Assembly (NCBI GenBank): GCA_036555665.1
Contig: DATBKW010000373.1
Location: 1 to 64,000 of the forward strand
DNA: 64,000 bases
DNA from: JAOPZW01 sp036555665
GTDB lineage: Bacteria > Actinomycetota > Thermoleophilia > Solirubrobacterales > Solirubrobacteraceae
Direction of reading: 5' to 3'
In this document: one piece after another, positions 1-9,402 of the stretch
Position numbering within the stretch: position 1 is the stretch's first letter
Layout of the letters: each line of letters starts with the position of its first letter
Translations under genes and position numbers: made by a program
Notes under the pieces: model-generated
The model's database searches: none
Seen by the model: the letters and a program-made list of their open reading frames with translations, nothing else
Told to the model about the DNA's origin: nothing

Positions 1-76
1 GACGAGAGCGAGGGCGAGCTTGCGCATGCCAGTCAACGAACGCGGGCGATCACTCCGAGTTGCGGTGCTAGCTTGC

Positions 77-1729
77 ATGCCGATGGGTCAGGGTAACCGG
101 CGCGCCAGCGACGTGTTCGTCGAGTGCCTCGAGGCCGAGGGGGTCAAGTACGTCTTCGGCATCCCGGGAGAGGAGACCCTCGACCTCAATCAGTCGCTCG
201 CCAACTCCTCGGTCTCCTTCATTCCTGTTCGACACGAGCAGGGCGGGGCCTACATGGCCGACATGTACGGGCGCCTCACCGGCCGCGCCGGCGTCTGCCT
301 CGGCACGCTCGGTCCGGGCGCGATGAATCTCGTCACGGCCATCGGCGACGCCTTCCTGGACCGAGCGCCGCTCGTCGCCCTCACCGGGCAGGCCGACCTC
401 GAGCGGATGCACAAGGAGTCCCATCAGTTCATCGACCTCGTCGAGCTCTTCCGCCCGATCACGAAGTGGAACGCGCGGGTCACGAGCCCCGAGATCATCC
501 CGGAGGTCGTTCGCAAGGCGTTCAAGGTCGCAGAGTCCGAAAAGCCCGGCGCCACTCACCTCGAACTGCCCGAGGACGTCATGGCCGCCGCCGTGGACGC
601 CTCGCCGTTGCCTCGCCGCCGCCCGGTCAAGCCCGAGCCCTCCGCGCGCGAGCTGCTCAAAGCCGCCGACCTCATCCGCAACGCGATCAACCCGATCGCT
701 CTGGCGGGCAACGGCGTCGTCCGCGCGCGTGGGGCGCCGGCCCTGCGCGAGTTCTGCCGCGCGACCGGCATCGCCGTCGCCGAGACGTTCATGGGCAAGG
801 GGCTGATCGACGACGACGACCCCAAGGCGCTGGGGACCGTCGGCCTGCACTCGCGCGACTACGCGATGGCCGGCTTCGAAGACGCCGACGTGGTCCTCGC
901 CATCGGCTACGACCTCGTTGAGCACGCGCCGTCGCACTGGAACCCGCGGCGCGACAAGACGATCGTCGTCATCGACTCGGAGGCCGCCGAGATCGACGAG
1001 TACTTCACGCCCGAGGTCGAGCTGATCGGCGACATCTACCACGTGCTCACCCGGCTGGCCGAGGAGTGCCGCGACGTCCCGCACTCCGGTGGCTCGCAGC
1101 GACTGCGCGACGTGGTGCGCGGGCGCTTCCAGTCCGCGCGCGACGACGCCGACTTTCCCATGCAGCCCCCGCGGGCGCTGTGGGAGCTCAGGCATGCGCT
1201 CGGGCGCGAGGACATCCTCATCTCGGACGTTGGGCTCCACAAGTTGTGGATCGGCCGCATGTTCCCCGCGCATGAGCCAAACACCGTCCTGATTGCAAAC
1301 GGCCTTGCAGGCATGGGGTTCGCGGTCCCGTGCGCGGTCGCCGCCAAGCTCGTGCACCCCGGCCGCAAGGTCGTGACCGTCAACGGCGACGGCGGCTTTC
1401 TCATGAACGCCCAGGAGCTCGAGACGGCGGTGCGCCTGAAGACGCCGTTCGTCAACGTCGTCTGGGAGAACCGCCAGTACGGCTCGATCGTCTGGAAGCA
1501 GGACAACAAGTTCGGCGAGCACTTCGGCGTCGACGTCACCAATCCCGACTTCGTCAAGCTCGCCGAGGCGTTCGGGATGCCGGCCTGGCGCTGCGACGCC
1601 GTCGAGGACTTCGGTCGCCATCTGCGCCACGCGCTGGAGCTCGACCTTCCGTCGCTGATCGTGGTGCCGATCGACTACTCGATCGACGTGGCGATGAGCG
1701 AGCTGGGCGCCGAGACGGTGACCGGGTGA
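77..1729 (+). CDS. acetolactate synthase-type ThDP enzyme (large/catalytic subunit)
   Basis: Condenses two pyruvates to acetolactate using thiamine diphosphate. About 550 residues, the full length of the family. The N-terminal pyrimidine-binding domain carries the activating Glu (E54 in RHEQGG). The C-terminal domain has the GDGG start of the ThDP/Mg motif (from residue 437) with the expected Asn near VVWEN. ESHQF and LFRPITKW are typical of the AlsS/IlvB branch. An upstream TTG at 20 is in frame, but homology begins with ASDVFVECLEAEG, so ATG 77 (or 83) is preferred; no strong ribosome binding site is visible. No regulatory small subunit or ilvC follows, so a catabolic or stand-alone enzyme is as likely as branched-chain biosynthesis. 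The neighbouring AraC gene starts one base after the stop. Confidence 0.88.
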   Translation: MPMGQGNRRASDVFVECLEAEGVKYVFGIPGEETLDLNQSLANSSVSFIPVRHEQGGAYMADMYGRLTGRAGVCLGTLGPGAMNLVTAIGDAFLDRAPLVALTGQADLERMHKESHQFIDLVELFRPITKWNARVTSPEIIPEVVRKAFKVAESEKPGATHLELPEDVMAAAVDASPLPRRRPVKPEPSARELLKAADLIRNAINPIALAGNGVVRARGAPALREFCRATGIAVAETFMGKGLIDDDDPKALGTVGLHSRDYAMAGFEDADVVLAIGYDLVEHAPSHWNPRRDKTIVVIDSEAAEIDEYFTPEVELIGDIYHVLTRLAEECRDVPHSGGSQRLRDVVRGRFQSARDDADFPMQPPRALWELRHALGREDILISDVGLHKLWIGRMFPAHEPNTVLIANGLAGMGFAVPCAVAAKLVHPGRKVVTVNGDGGFLMNAQELETAVRLKTPFVNVVWENRQYGSIVWKQDNKFGEHFGVDVTNPDFVKLAEAFGMPAWRCDAVEDFGRHLRHALELDLPSLIVVPIDYSIDVAMSELGAETVTG

Positions 1730-1730
1730 C

Positions 1731-2147
1731 GTGACTCCGGAGGAGCTCGCCCACCTGCGCCGCGCCCGCGACCTGATGGACCGCGGCTACGCCAAGCCGC
1801 TCGACGTGCCCGCGATGGCCCGCGCCGCGCACGCGTCGCCGTCGCACTTCGCGCGCCAGTTCCGGCTGGCCTTCGGCGAGACGCCGTACGCGTACCTGAT
1901 GACGCGCCGCATCGAGCGCGCCAAGGCGCTGCTGCGCGGCAGCAGCCTGTCGATCACCGAGGTCTCGCTTGCCGTCGGCTGCCAGAGCCTCGGCACCGTC
2001 AGCACGCGCTTTCGCGAGATCGTCGGAATGACGCCGCGCGCGTACCGCGCGAGCGCGCGCGACGTTCCCGGCGTCCCGCCGTGCGGGGCGATGATGCTCA
2101 CGCGACCGAGCAGAAATCGAGAAGAAGGCGCGGTGGCCGCGGACTAA
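1731..2147 (+). CDS. AraC-type helix-turn-helix regulator, DNA-binding domain only
   Basis: 138 residues made almost entirely of the double HTH domain of AraC/XylS proteins. The first helix-turn-helix is near residues 22-45 (MARAAHASPSHFARQFRLAFG) and the second near 70-95 (ITEVSLAVGCQSLGTVSTRF), followed by the usual G-MTPRAYR ending. It lacks the large N-terminal effector domain of classical AraC, so ligand sensing must lie elsewhere. The start is GTG one base after the acetolactate synthase stop. The next gene encodes a VOC protein; short AraC proteins beside VOC proteins are a familiar actinobacterial pairing, and the VOC protein may serve as its target or ligand handler (inference). Confidence 0.82.
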   Translation: MTPEELAHLRRARDLMDRGYAKPLDVPAMARAAHASPSHFARQFRLAFGETPYAYLMTRRIERAKALLRGSSLSITEVSLAVGCQSLGTVSTRFREIVGMTPRAYRASARDVPGVPPCGAMMLTRPSRNREEGAVAAD

Positions 2148-2157
2148 CGTCGCGGCC

Positions 2158-2574
2158 ATGGACCTCCAGCTCTCCCACACCTTCGTCTACGTCCTCGATC
2201 AGGACGAGGCGCTGGACTTCTACACGCGCGTGCTCGGCATGGAGACGCGCACCGATGCGCCGATGGAGCACATGCGCTGGCTGACCGTCGGGCCGCCCGG
2301 CCAGCCCGAGATCGAGATCAACCTGTTCGCCCCTGGGCCGCCGATGCCACCCGACGACGCCGAGGCCGTGCGCCGCCTGCTGGCCAAGGGCTCGCTCGGC
2401 ACGCTCATCTTTCGTACCGACGACTGCCGCGCCGCCTTCGACCGCGTGCGCGACGCCGGCACCGACGTCCTGCAGGAGCCGATCGAGCAGGACTACGGCG
2501 TGCTCGACTGCGCCTTCCGCGACCCCTCGGGGAACCACATCCGCATCAGTCAGGAGCTCGCGCGGGCCGGGTAG
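2158..2574 (+). CDS. VOC family (glyoxalase/bleomycin-resistance fold) protein
   Basis: 138-residue vicinal-oxygen-chelate protein with the two beta-alpha-beta-beta-beta modules. It starts LSHTFVYVLDQDEALDFYTRVLGM, a typical first module with a candidate metal His at position 7, and ends with YGVLDCAFRDPSGNHIRISQ, the typical closing strand. The substrate cannot be told from sequence; members include lyases, dioxygenases and resistance proteins. The start lies 10 bases after the AraC-type gene, which suggests cotranscription. There is little room for a ribosome binding site. Confidence 0.85.
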   Translation: MDLQLSHTFVYVLDQDEALDFYTRVLGMETRTDAPMEHMRWLTVGPPGQPEIEINLFAPGPPMPPDDAEAVRRLLAKGSLGTLIFRTDDCRAAFDRVRDAGTDVLQEPIEQDYGVLDCAFRDPSGNHIRISQELARAG

Positions 2575-2583
2575 GCTCGGTGC

Positions 2584-4053
2584 ATGAGCACGGCAACGGC
2601 AGAGCAGACGATCCTCGATGCGGTCAAGCCGCAGCTCTACATCGGGGGCGAGTGGCGCGACGGCGCCGAGGGCAACACCATCGAGGTCGAGGACCCCGCC
2701 ACCGGCGAGACGCTGATCGAGGTCGCCGACGCCACCGTCGACGACGCCAAGGCCGCGCTCGCCGCCGCCCACGAGACCTTCGCGACGTGGCGCGATCATC
2801 CGCCGCGCGAGCGCGGCGACATCCTGCGCCGCGCCTTCGACGTGATCATGGAGCGCGCCGACGATCTGGCGCTGCTGATGACGCTCGAGATGGGCAAGCC
2901 GGTCGCCGAGTCGAAGGCCGAGATCGCCTACGCGGCCAACTTCTTTCGCTGGTACTCCGAGGAGGCGGTGCGGATCGACGGCCGCTACACGGTCAACGAG
3001 ACCGGCAAGGGCCGCGTCCTGACGCTCAAGCAGCCGGTCGGCCCGTGCGTCTTCATCACGCCATGGAACTTCCCCCTGGCGATGGGCACGCGCAAGATCG
3101 GCCCGGCGATCGCGGCCGGCTGCACGATGGTCGTCAAGCCGGCCAAGCAGACGCCGCTGTCGATGCTCATGCTCGCCCAGATCCTCGAGGAGGTCGGGCT
3201 GCCCGGCGGCGTGCTCAACGTCATCACCGCGCGCTCCTCGGGCGCGACGATGGAGCCGCTGATCAAGGACCCGCGCACGCGCAAGCTGTCGTTCACCGGC
3301 TCCACCGAGGTCGGGCGCACGCTGATCGCGCAGTCGGCCGACCAGATCCTGCGCGTCTCGATGGAGCTCGGCGGCAACGCGCCGTTCCTGGTCTTCGACG
3401 ACGCCGACGTCGACGCCGCGGTCGAGGGCGCGCTCATCGCCAAGATGCGCAACGGGGGCGAGGCGTGCACATCGGCCAACCGCTTCCACGTCGCCGGCGC
3501 GGTCGCCGACGAGTTCGCCGAGAAGCTCGCGGCGAAGATCGGGGAGATGAAGGTGGGCCGCGGAACCGAGCCCGACGTCAAGGTCGGCCCGCTGATCGAC
3601 GACGACCAGCGCGGCAAGGTCGCCGACCTCGTCGACGACGCGCGCAAGCGCGGCGCGAAGGTCCTCGTCGGCGGCGCACGGGTCGACGGCGCCGGCTACT
3701 TCTACGAGCCGACCGTGCTCAGCGACGTCCCCGACGACGCGCGCCTGCTCGACGAGGAGATCTTCGGGCCCGTCGCACCGGTGCGGGCCTTCGGCTCCGA
3801 CGACGAGGCGATCGCGGCGGCCAACCAGACCGAGTACGGCCTGGTCGCCTACGTCTACACGCAGGACATCAACCGTGCCTTCAAGGTCATCGAGGGCCTG
3901 GACACCGGGATGATCGGCCTCAACCAGGGCATGGTGTCGAACGCCGGCGCGCCGTTCGGCGGCGTCAAGGCGTCGGGCTACGGCCGCGAGGGCGGGCCCG
4001 AGGGCATCCAGGAGTACCTGGAGACGAAGTACGTCGCGCTGAACGTCCCGTAG
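2584..4053 (+). CDS. gabD: NAD(P)-dependent aldehyde dehydrogenase, succinate-semialdehyde type
   Basis: 489 residues, the full length of the aldehyde dehydrogenase superfamily. It oxidises an aldehyde to the acid through a Cys thiohemiacetal. The general base is E261 in MELGGNAPF and the nucleophile is C295 in GEACTSANRF. The LGGNAPFLVFDDAD block and SANRF after the Cys are characteristic of the succinate-semialdehyde branch (GabD/SSADH) that closes the GABA shunt. The cofactor region contains TPWNFPLAMGTRKIGPA and FTGSTEVGR. It lies in a forward run with the VOC gene 10 bases upstream and a cyclase-family gene 6 bases downstream. The exact substrate (succinate semialdehyde or another semialdehyde) is inference. 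Confidence 0.85.
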   Translation: MSTATAEQTILDAVKPQLYIGGEWRDGAEGNTIEVEDPATGETLIEVADATVDDAKAALAAAHETFATWRDHPPRERGDILRRAFDVIMERADDLALLMTLEMGKPVAESKAEIAYAANFFRWYSEEAVRIDGRYTVNETGKGRVLTLKQPVGPCVFITPWNFPLAMGTRKIGPAIAAGCTMVVKPAKQTPLSMLMLAQILEEVGLPGGVLNVITARSSGATMEPLIKDPRTRKLSFTGSTEVGRTLIAQSADQILRVSMELGGNAPFLVFDDADVDAAVEGALIAKMRNGGEACTSANRFHVAGAVADEFAEKLAAKIGEMKVGRGTEPDVKVGPLIDDDQRGKVADLVDDARKRGAKVLVGGARVDGAGYFYEPTVLSDVPDDARLLDEEIFGPVAPVRAFGSDDEAIAAANQTEYGLVAYVYTQDINRAFKVIEGLDTGMIGLNQGMVSNAGAPFGGVKASGYGREGGPEGIQEYLETKYVALNVP

Positions 4054-4058
4054 GTCGG

Positions 4059-4823
4059 ATGCCCCGGTACGTCGACCTCTCGGCGCCGATCGCCGCCTCA
4101 CCGGCCGAGGCGCCCGACCTCCTGCGCACGGAGATCGAGTTCGTCGACCACGCGCAGGGCGCCAAGGACATCGAGACGCTGCTCGGCGTGCCGGCCGATC
4201 TGCTCCGCGATCGCGAGGGCTGGGCCGTCGAGACGTTCCTGCGCTTCGGCACCCACAACTCCACGCACGTCGACGCACCGTGGCACTACAACTCGAGGAT
4301 CTGCGAGGACCGCGCGCAGACGATCGACGAACTGCCGCTCGAGTGGTTCCACGCGCCTGGGGTCGTGCTCGACTTCACGTCTCGCGAGGACGGCGACGCG
4401 ATCGACACCGCCGACGTGCAGGACGAGCTCGAGCGCATCGGGCACGCGCTCGCGCCGCTCGAGATCGTGCTCGTGCGCACCGGCCGCGACGCCTTCTACG
4501 CCGAGCCCGACTACATGATCCGCGGCCCCGGCGTCACGGCCGCGGCCACGCGCTGGCTCTTCGAGCAGGGCGTGCGCGTCATGGGCATCGACGCGTGGGG
4601 CTGGGACCGGCCGCTTCACCTGCAGGCCGCGGAGGCCAAGGAGCGCGGCGAGCGCGGCATCTTCTGGGCCGCCCACCAGGTCGACCTGCCCTACTCGCAG
4701 ATCGAGCGCCTCTTCAACCTCGGCGCGCTTCCGAGCACCGGCTTCGTCGTCTGCTGCTTCCCGCTGCGCATCGTCGGCGCGAGCGCCGCGCCCGCGCGCG
4801 TCGTCGGGATTGTCGACGACTGA
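4059..4823 (+). CDS. cyclase family protein (kynurenine-formamidase-like metal hydrolase)
   Basis: 254 residues. Members are metal-dependent hydrolases, some opening N-formylkynurenine and others acting on cyclic amides or isatin. The metal motif is visible as H66-N-S-T-H70-V-D72-A-P-W-H; the family consensus has SGTH, so N67-S68 is a small variation. A later GIDAWGWDRP block replaces the more common GIDT/S. The start ATG at 4059 follows the dehydrogenase stop by 5 bases, so the two are probably one transcript. Being next to a semialdehyde dehydrogenase suggests a small catabolic pathway, substrate unknown. Confidence 0.8.
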   Translation: MPRYVDLSAPIAASPAEAPDLLRTEIEFVDHAQGAKDIETLLGVPADLLRDREGWAVETFLRFGTHNSTHVDAPWHYNSRICEDRAQTIDELPLEWFHAPGVVLDFTSREDGDAIDTADVQDELERIGHALAPLEIVLVRTGRDAFYAEPDYMIRGPGVTAAATRWLFEQGVRVMGIDAWGWDRPLHLQAAEAKERGERGIFWAAHQVDLPYSQIERLFNLGALPSTGFVVCCFPLRIVGASAAPARVVGIVDD

Positions 4824-4896
4824 GCCGCGCTATGGTCCGTTGCCGCGCAACCTGCGCGCTCCAGCCGCCGTTAGCAGTGTTGTGAGGAGTCCGTCC

Positions 4897-4944
4897 ATGC
4901 GCACCGGGCAGGGCCGCGCCGCCGCGAGCCTCGGCGGCCGATGA
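4897..4944 (+). CDS. possible 15-codon leader peptide coupled to the GH2 gene
   Basis: ATG at 4897 preceded by AGGAG at 4885-4889 with 7-base spacing, the best ribosome binding site in this gap. The frame runs 15 codons, rich in Gly, Ala and Arg, and ends in a TGA at 4942 that overlaps the ATG of the glycosidase (ATGA at 4941-4944). The glycosidase itself has no visible ribosome binding site. The tiny frame therefore looks like a translational feeder. Coding for a functional peptide is not implied. Confidence 0.4.
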   Translation: MRTGQGRAAASLGGR

Positions 4945-6781
4945 CGCGCGCGCGCTGGGCAATCCTGGCCGCCTGCTTGGCGGTGGCGATGGGCGTCCTT
5001 GCCGTTGCGGGCGCGATCGGCCAGCAGGCTCGCGACGCAGGCATGCTGCCGCCGGCGACCGCCGCCGCCGGCGAGCAACCGCTCAACGGCCCGTGGATCA
5101 TTCGCGGCGATCGCGCCGGGCGCGGCAGGGCGCTCGGCTGGCCGAGCGGACACTTCAGCGGGCGCACGGTGACCGTCCCCTACTCGCCCAACGCGCGCCA
5201 CGTCCGCGGCGCCGCCGGGACGCGCTCGTTCGAGGGGTCGGTGGCCTGGTATCGCACGACGATCAACGTCGCCCACGACGGCGACTACGCCGTTCGCTTC
5301 GACTCGGTCAACCACATCGCCACCGTGTGGATCGACGGGCGCCAGATCACCCATCACACCGGCACCTACCTGCCGTTCGAGGCGCGCGCGCACCTGACCG
5401 CGGGCGCGCACGTGCTCGTCGTGCGGGCCGACTGGCGCAACCCGGCGGCGATGAAGGCCGACGCGTGGCACCGCACGTGGTTCAACTTCGGCGGCATCAA
5501 TCGCGCGGTTACGATCCGCCCGCTGGGGCCCAGCGAGCTCGATTCGCCCTCGATCGTCACGCGGCTGGACGGCACGACGGCCGTCGTCGACGTCACCGTG
5601 CGCGTCACCAACCGCAGCGGGCCGCGGACGCTGCAGGTGCGCGGCGCGCTCGCCGGCAGCACGCTGCGCTTCGACGCGGAGCACATGGGCCGCGGCGCCG
5701 AGCGCGTCGTGCGTGCGCAGGCGCGGATCAAGAACCCCGACCTGTGGGAGCCCGGCCACCCGGCGCTGAAGTTGCTGCGCCTGGTGGTCCCGGGCGAGTC
5801 GGCGCTGAACGCGCGCGTCGGGCTGCGCGAGCTGCGCTGGTCCGGAGGGCGGCTGCTGCTCAACGGCCAGCCGCTGCGCCTGCACGGCGCGTCGCTGCAG
5901 GAGGACGCGCCGGGCCGCGGCGATGCGCTGCTCCCTGCCGACATGGACGCGATCGTCGCCCGCCTGAAGGCGATCGGCGCCAACGCCACGCGCAGCCAGC
6001 ACCCGCTCAGCGATGCGCTGCTCGACCGCCTCGACGCCGCGGGAATCCTCGTCTGGCAGGGGGTCGGCCCGGTCGACGCGCCCGGCGCGTGGACGTCGCG
6101 GACACCCGCGCAGCAGCAGCGCGCCATCCGCCGCGTGCGCCTCAACATCATCGAGGCGCGCATCCATCCGAGCATCGTCGCCTGGAACCTCGCCAACGAG
6201 GTCGCCGGCAACGGGCACTACGGCGGCCAGCCCGAGTACGTCGACGCCGCTGCCCAGCTCGTCCATCGGCTCGATCCGGGCCGGCCCGCGGCGATCGACG
6301 TCTGGGGCACGCACATGCCGGACATCGCGGGGCCGATGTACCGCCACATCGACGCGGTCGGTGCGACGAATTACGAGGGCTGGTACGACGACACCTACGC
6401 CACTCCGGACGTCATCCGCGCGCGCATCGGCCAGTGGCTGGCCCAGCTCCACGCGACGTTCCCCGGCAAGGTCCTCATCGTCAGCGAGTTCGGTGCCGAG
6501 GCCAACCGCCTCAACCCGCCCGGCGCCCCGGGCTCGGACGGTTTCCAGGCCAACCTGCTGACCGAGCACATTGGCGTCTACGACGCCACGCCGTGGCTAT
6601 CCGGATCGCTGATCTGGAACCTGCAGGACTTCGCGCTCGCGCCGTCGTTCGCCGGCGGCTCGATCCGCCACGAGGTGCCGAACATCCGTCTCGTGCGCGG
6701 CATCAACCAGAAGGGGCTGTTCACCTACGACGGCCGGCCGAAGCCGTCCGTTGCGGCCGTGCGCCAGGCCTTCGCCGACAG

Positions 6782-6785
<4 letters not shown>
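4941..6785 (+). CDS. secreted glycoside hydrolase family 2 protein (beta-galactosidase/glucuronidase type)
   Basis: 614 residues. An N-terminal hydrophobic segment (about residues 7-26) looks like a signal peptide or signal anchor. Then come the family 2 sugar-binding jelly roll (about 45-195, with WYRTT and HTGTYLPF), an immunoglobulin-like middle domain (about 200-290) and a TIM barrel. The acid/base is E420 in WNLANEV and the nucleophile E516 in SEFGAE, both intact. The enzyme removes a beta-linked sugar (galactose, glucuronate or mannose) outside the membrane; the specificity cannot be read. No transporter or other glycan gene lies nearby, so it looks like a stand-alone scavenging or wall-processing enzyme. 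Translation is probably coupled to a 15-codon leader. Its 3' end overlaps fumC by 4 bases. Confidence 0.85.
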
Positions 6786-8104
<1,319 letters not shown>

Positions 8105-8114
8105 GTCCGGCACC

Positions 8115-8942
8115 CTAGCCGCAGAACGCTGCCAACTCGCGCGCGACTCCCACCGGGTCGTCGTAGGCCATGAGGAAGCCCGTGCCGGGCAGCACCCGCA
8201 GCTGCGCGTCGGGCAGCAGGTCGAGCGCCTCCTCGGCGGCCTGCAGCGGATGGCGGCGGTCTTCGTCGGCCCACAGCAGCAGCACCGGCAGGTCCAGCCG
8301 CGGGTAGAGGTCGAGCAGCTCGCGCCGCGGCCCGCGGGGCCAGCGCTTGGCCAGCCGCGCCCACGAGCGCGCGAGGTTGGCGTTGCCGCCGATGTCGGCC
8401 ATCGCGTGGCGCACGAGGTCGCGGGCGGCGGGCTCGGCGCTCACCGACAGCTTCACGCCGCGTTTGGGGCGGAAGGCCGCACGGGCGACGTGCGTCATCA
8501 CGCGGTCCAGGCCGGGCACCGCGCCGAGCCGGGCCGCCGCGCGCCACGGCTCCCGCGGGGCAGGGCGGTGCAGGGGGTTGGGCATCAACACGAGGCTGCC
8601 GGGCTCGAGCAGCCCGAGCTCGAGCGCCCGCAGGAGGATCTCGGCGCCGAGCTCGTGGCCGCCGACCAGCGGTCGCGGGCCGGCGGTCTCGACGCAGAAG
8701 GCGGCGATCACCTCGGCCAGCCAATCGAGCGTGTAGGGGTGGCGCGGGCGGTCCTCGGAGTCGCCGTGCAGGGGCAGGTCGGGGAGGATCAGTCGGTAGC
8801 GGTGGTCGAGGTACTCAACCGCCGGCTCGAACTCGCGGTAGCTCAGCAGCGCCGAGTGCAGGAGGACGAGGCCCGGGCCGGTGCCCGCCTCGCGGTAGGC
8901 CACGCGCGCGCCGTCGGTGTGGTGGTAGAGGCGCAGCTTCAC
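8115..8942 (-). CDS. alpha/beta-hydrolase-fold protein lacking catalytic Ser and His
   Basis: 275 residues with the alpha/beta hydrolase layout: N-terminal strand pair and oxyanion region (GTGPGLVLLHSALLS), cap, and C-terminal LLLWADEDRRHPL that supplies the acidic residue. The nucleophile elbow, normally G-H-S-x-G, reads G-H-E-L-G, so Ser is replaced by Glu. The late catalytic His, normally in a PGAGH block, reads PGTGF. Two of three triad residues are therefore missing, and ordinary esterase activity is unlikely. It may be a cofactor-independent lyase, a binding protein or an enzyme with a new catalytic site. GTG 8942 overlaps the upstream lipoprotein stop as GTGA, which fixes the start. 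Confidence 0.75.
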   Translation of the reverse strand: MKLRLYHHTDGARVAYREAGTGPGLVLLHSALLSYREFEPAVEYLDHRYRLILPDLPLHGDSEDRPRHPYTLDWLAEVIAAFCVETAGPRPLVGGHELGAEILLRALELGLLEPGSLVLMPNPLHRPAPREPWRAAARLGAVPGLDRVMTHVARAAFRPKRGVKLSVSAEPAARDLVRHAMADIGGNANLARSWARLAKRWPRGPRRELLDLYPRLDLPVLLLWADEDRRHPLQAAEEALDLLPDAQLRVLPGTGFLMAYDDPVGVARELAAFCG

Positions 8943-9388
8943 CCGCGCGCCTCCCCGGCGCGCACGCCGCGCGCCACCGCGGCGACGACGCGCGGGCCGC
9001 CGGCATCGAGGAAGGCCGCGGCGCGTTCGATGCGCCGCTGCAGCTCGGCGTGGATGCCGGCGGTCCGGGCCGCACCGCGGCGCGTGGCGCCCACCAGATA
9101 GCCCAAACGCAGCGCGGCGGTAGCGTCGCCGCCCTTGGCTGCGTCGGAGAGGTGGTCGGCCGCCCGGGTGAGGACGAGCCCGGCGCTCTGCAGGTCGGCA
9201 TCGCTGCGCGCGTTGGCCACGCACTCGGACAGGCGCGTGCCCGTCGGCAGCGTCACGGTGGCGGGCGCCCGCGCGAGCGCGCGCTCGATCGCGCCCGGAG
9301 AGCTCAGGCACGCGTCGTCGAGCGGCTCGCCGCCGCCGCCGCACGCCGCGAGCAGCACGGCGGCGGACAGCGCGAGGACCCGGACCAT
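8939..9388 (-). CDS. small lipoprotein of unknown function
   Basis: 149 residues. A short signal peptide ends in a lipobox (L-L-A-A-C16), followed by a Gly stretch, so the mature protein is probably lipid-anchored outside the membrane. The rest is Ala-rich and helical with a single further Cys pair (C27, C54 region), and I do not recognise the family. First gene of the operon with the hydrolase-like protein and fumC. The start ATG 9388 lies only 14 bases from the divergent MATE gene, so the transcripts must be leaderless or nearly so. Confidence 0.65.
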   Translation of the reverse strand: MVRVLALSAAVLLAACGGGGEPLDDACLSSPGAIERALARAPATVTLPTGTRLSECVANARSDADLQSAGLVLTRAADHLSDAAKGGDATAALRLGYLVGATRRGAARTAGIHAELQRRIERAAAFLDAGGPRVVAAVARGVRAGEARG

Positions 9389-9402
9389 GTCCGGATCGTA
9401 GA

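Noticed and set aside
2098..4278. Long reverse open frame opposite the aldehyde dehydrogenase
   Set aside because: Arises from GC-rich codon bias; composition is Arg/Asp/Gly-heavy without any domain, while the forward frame is a clear enzyme.
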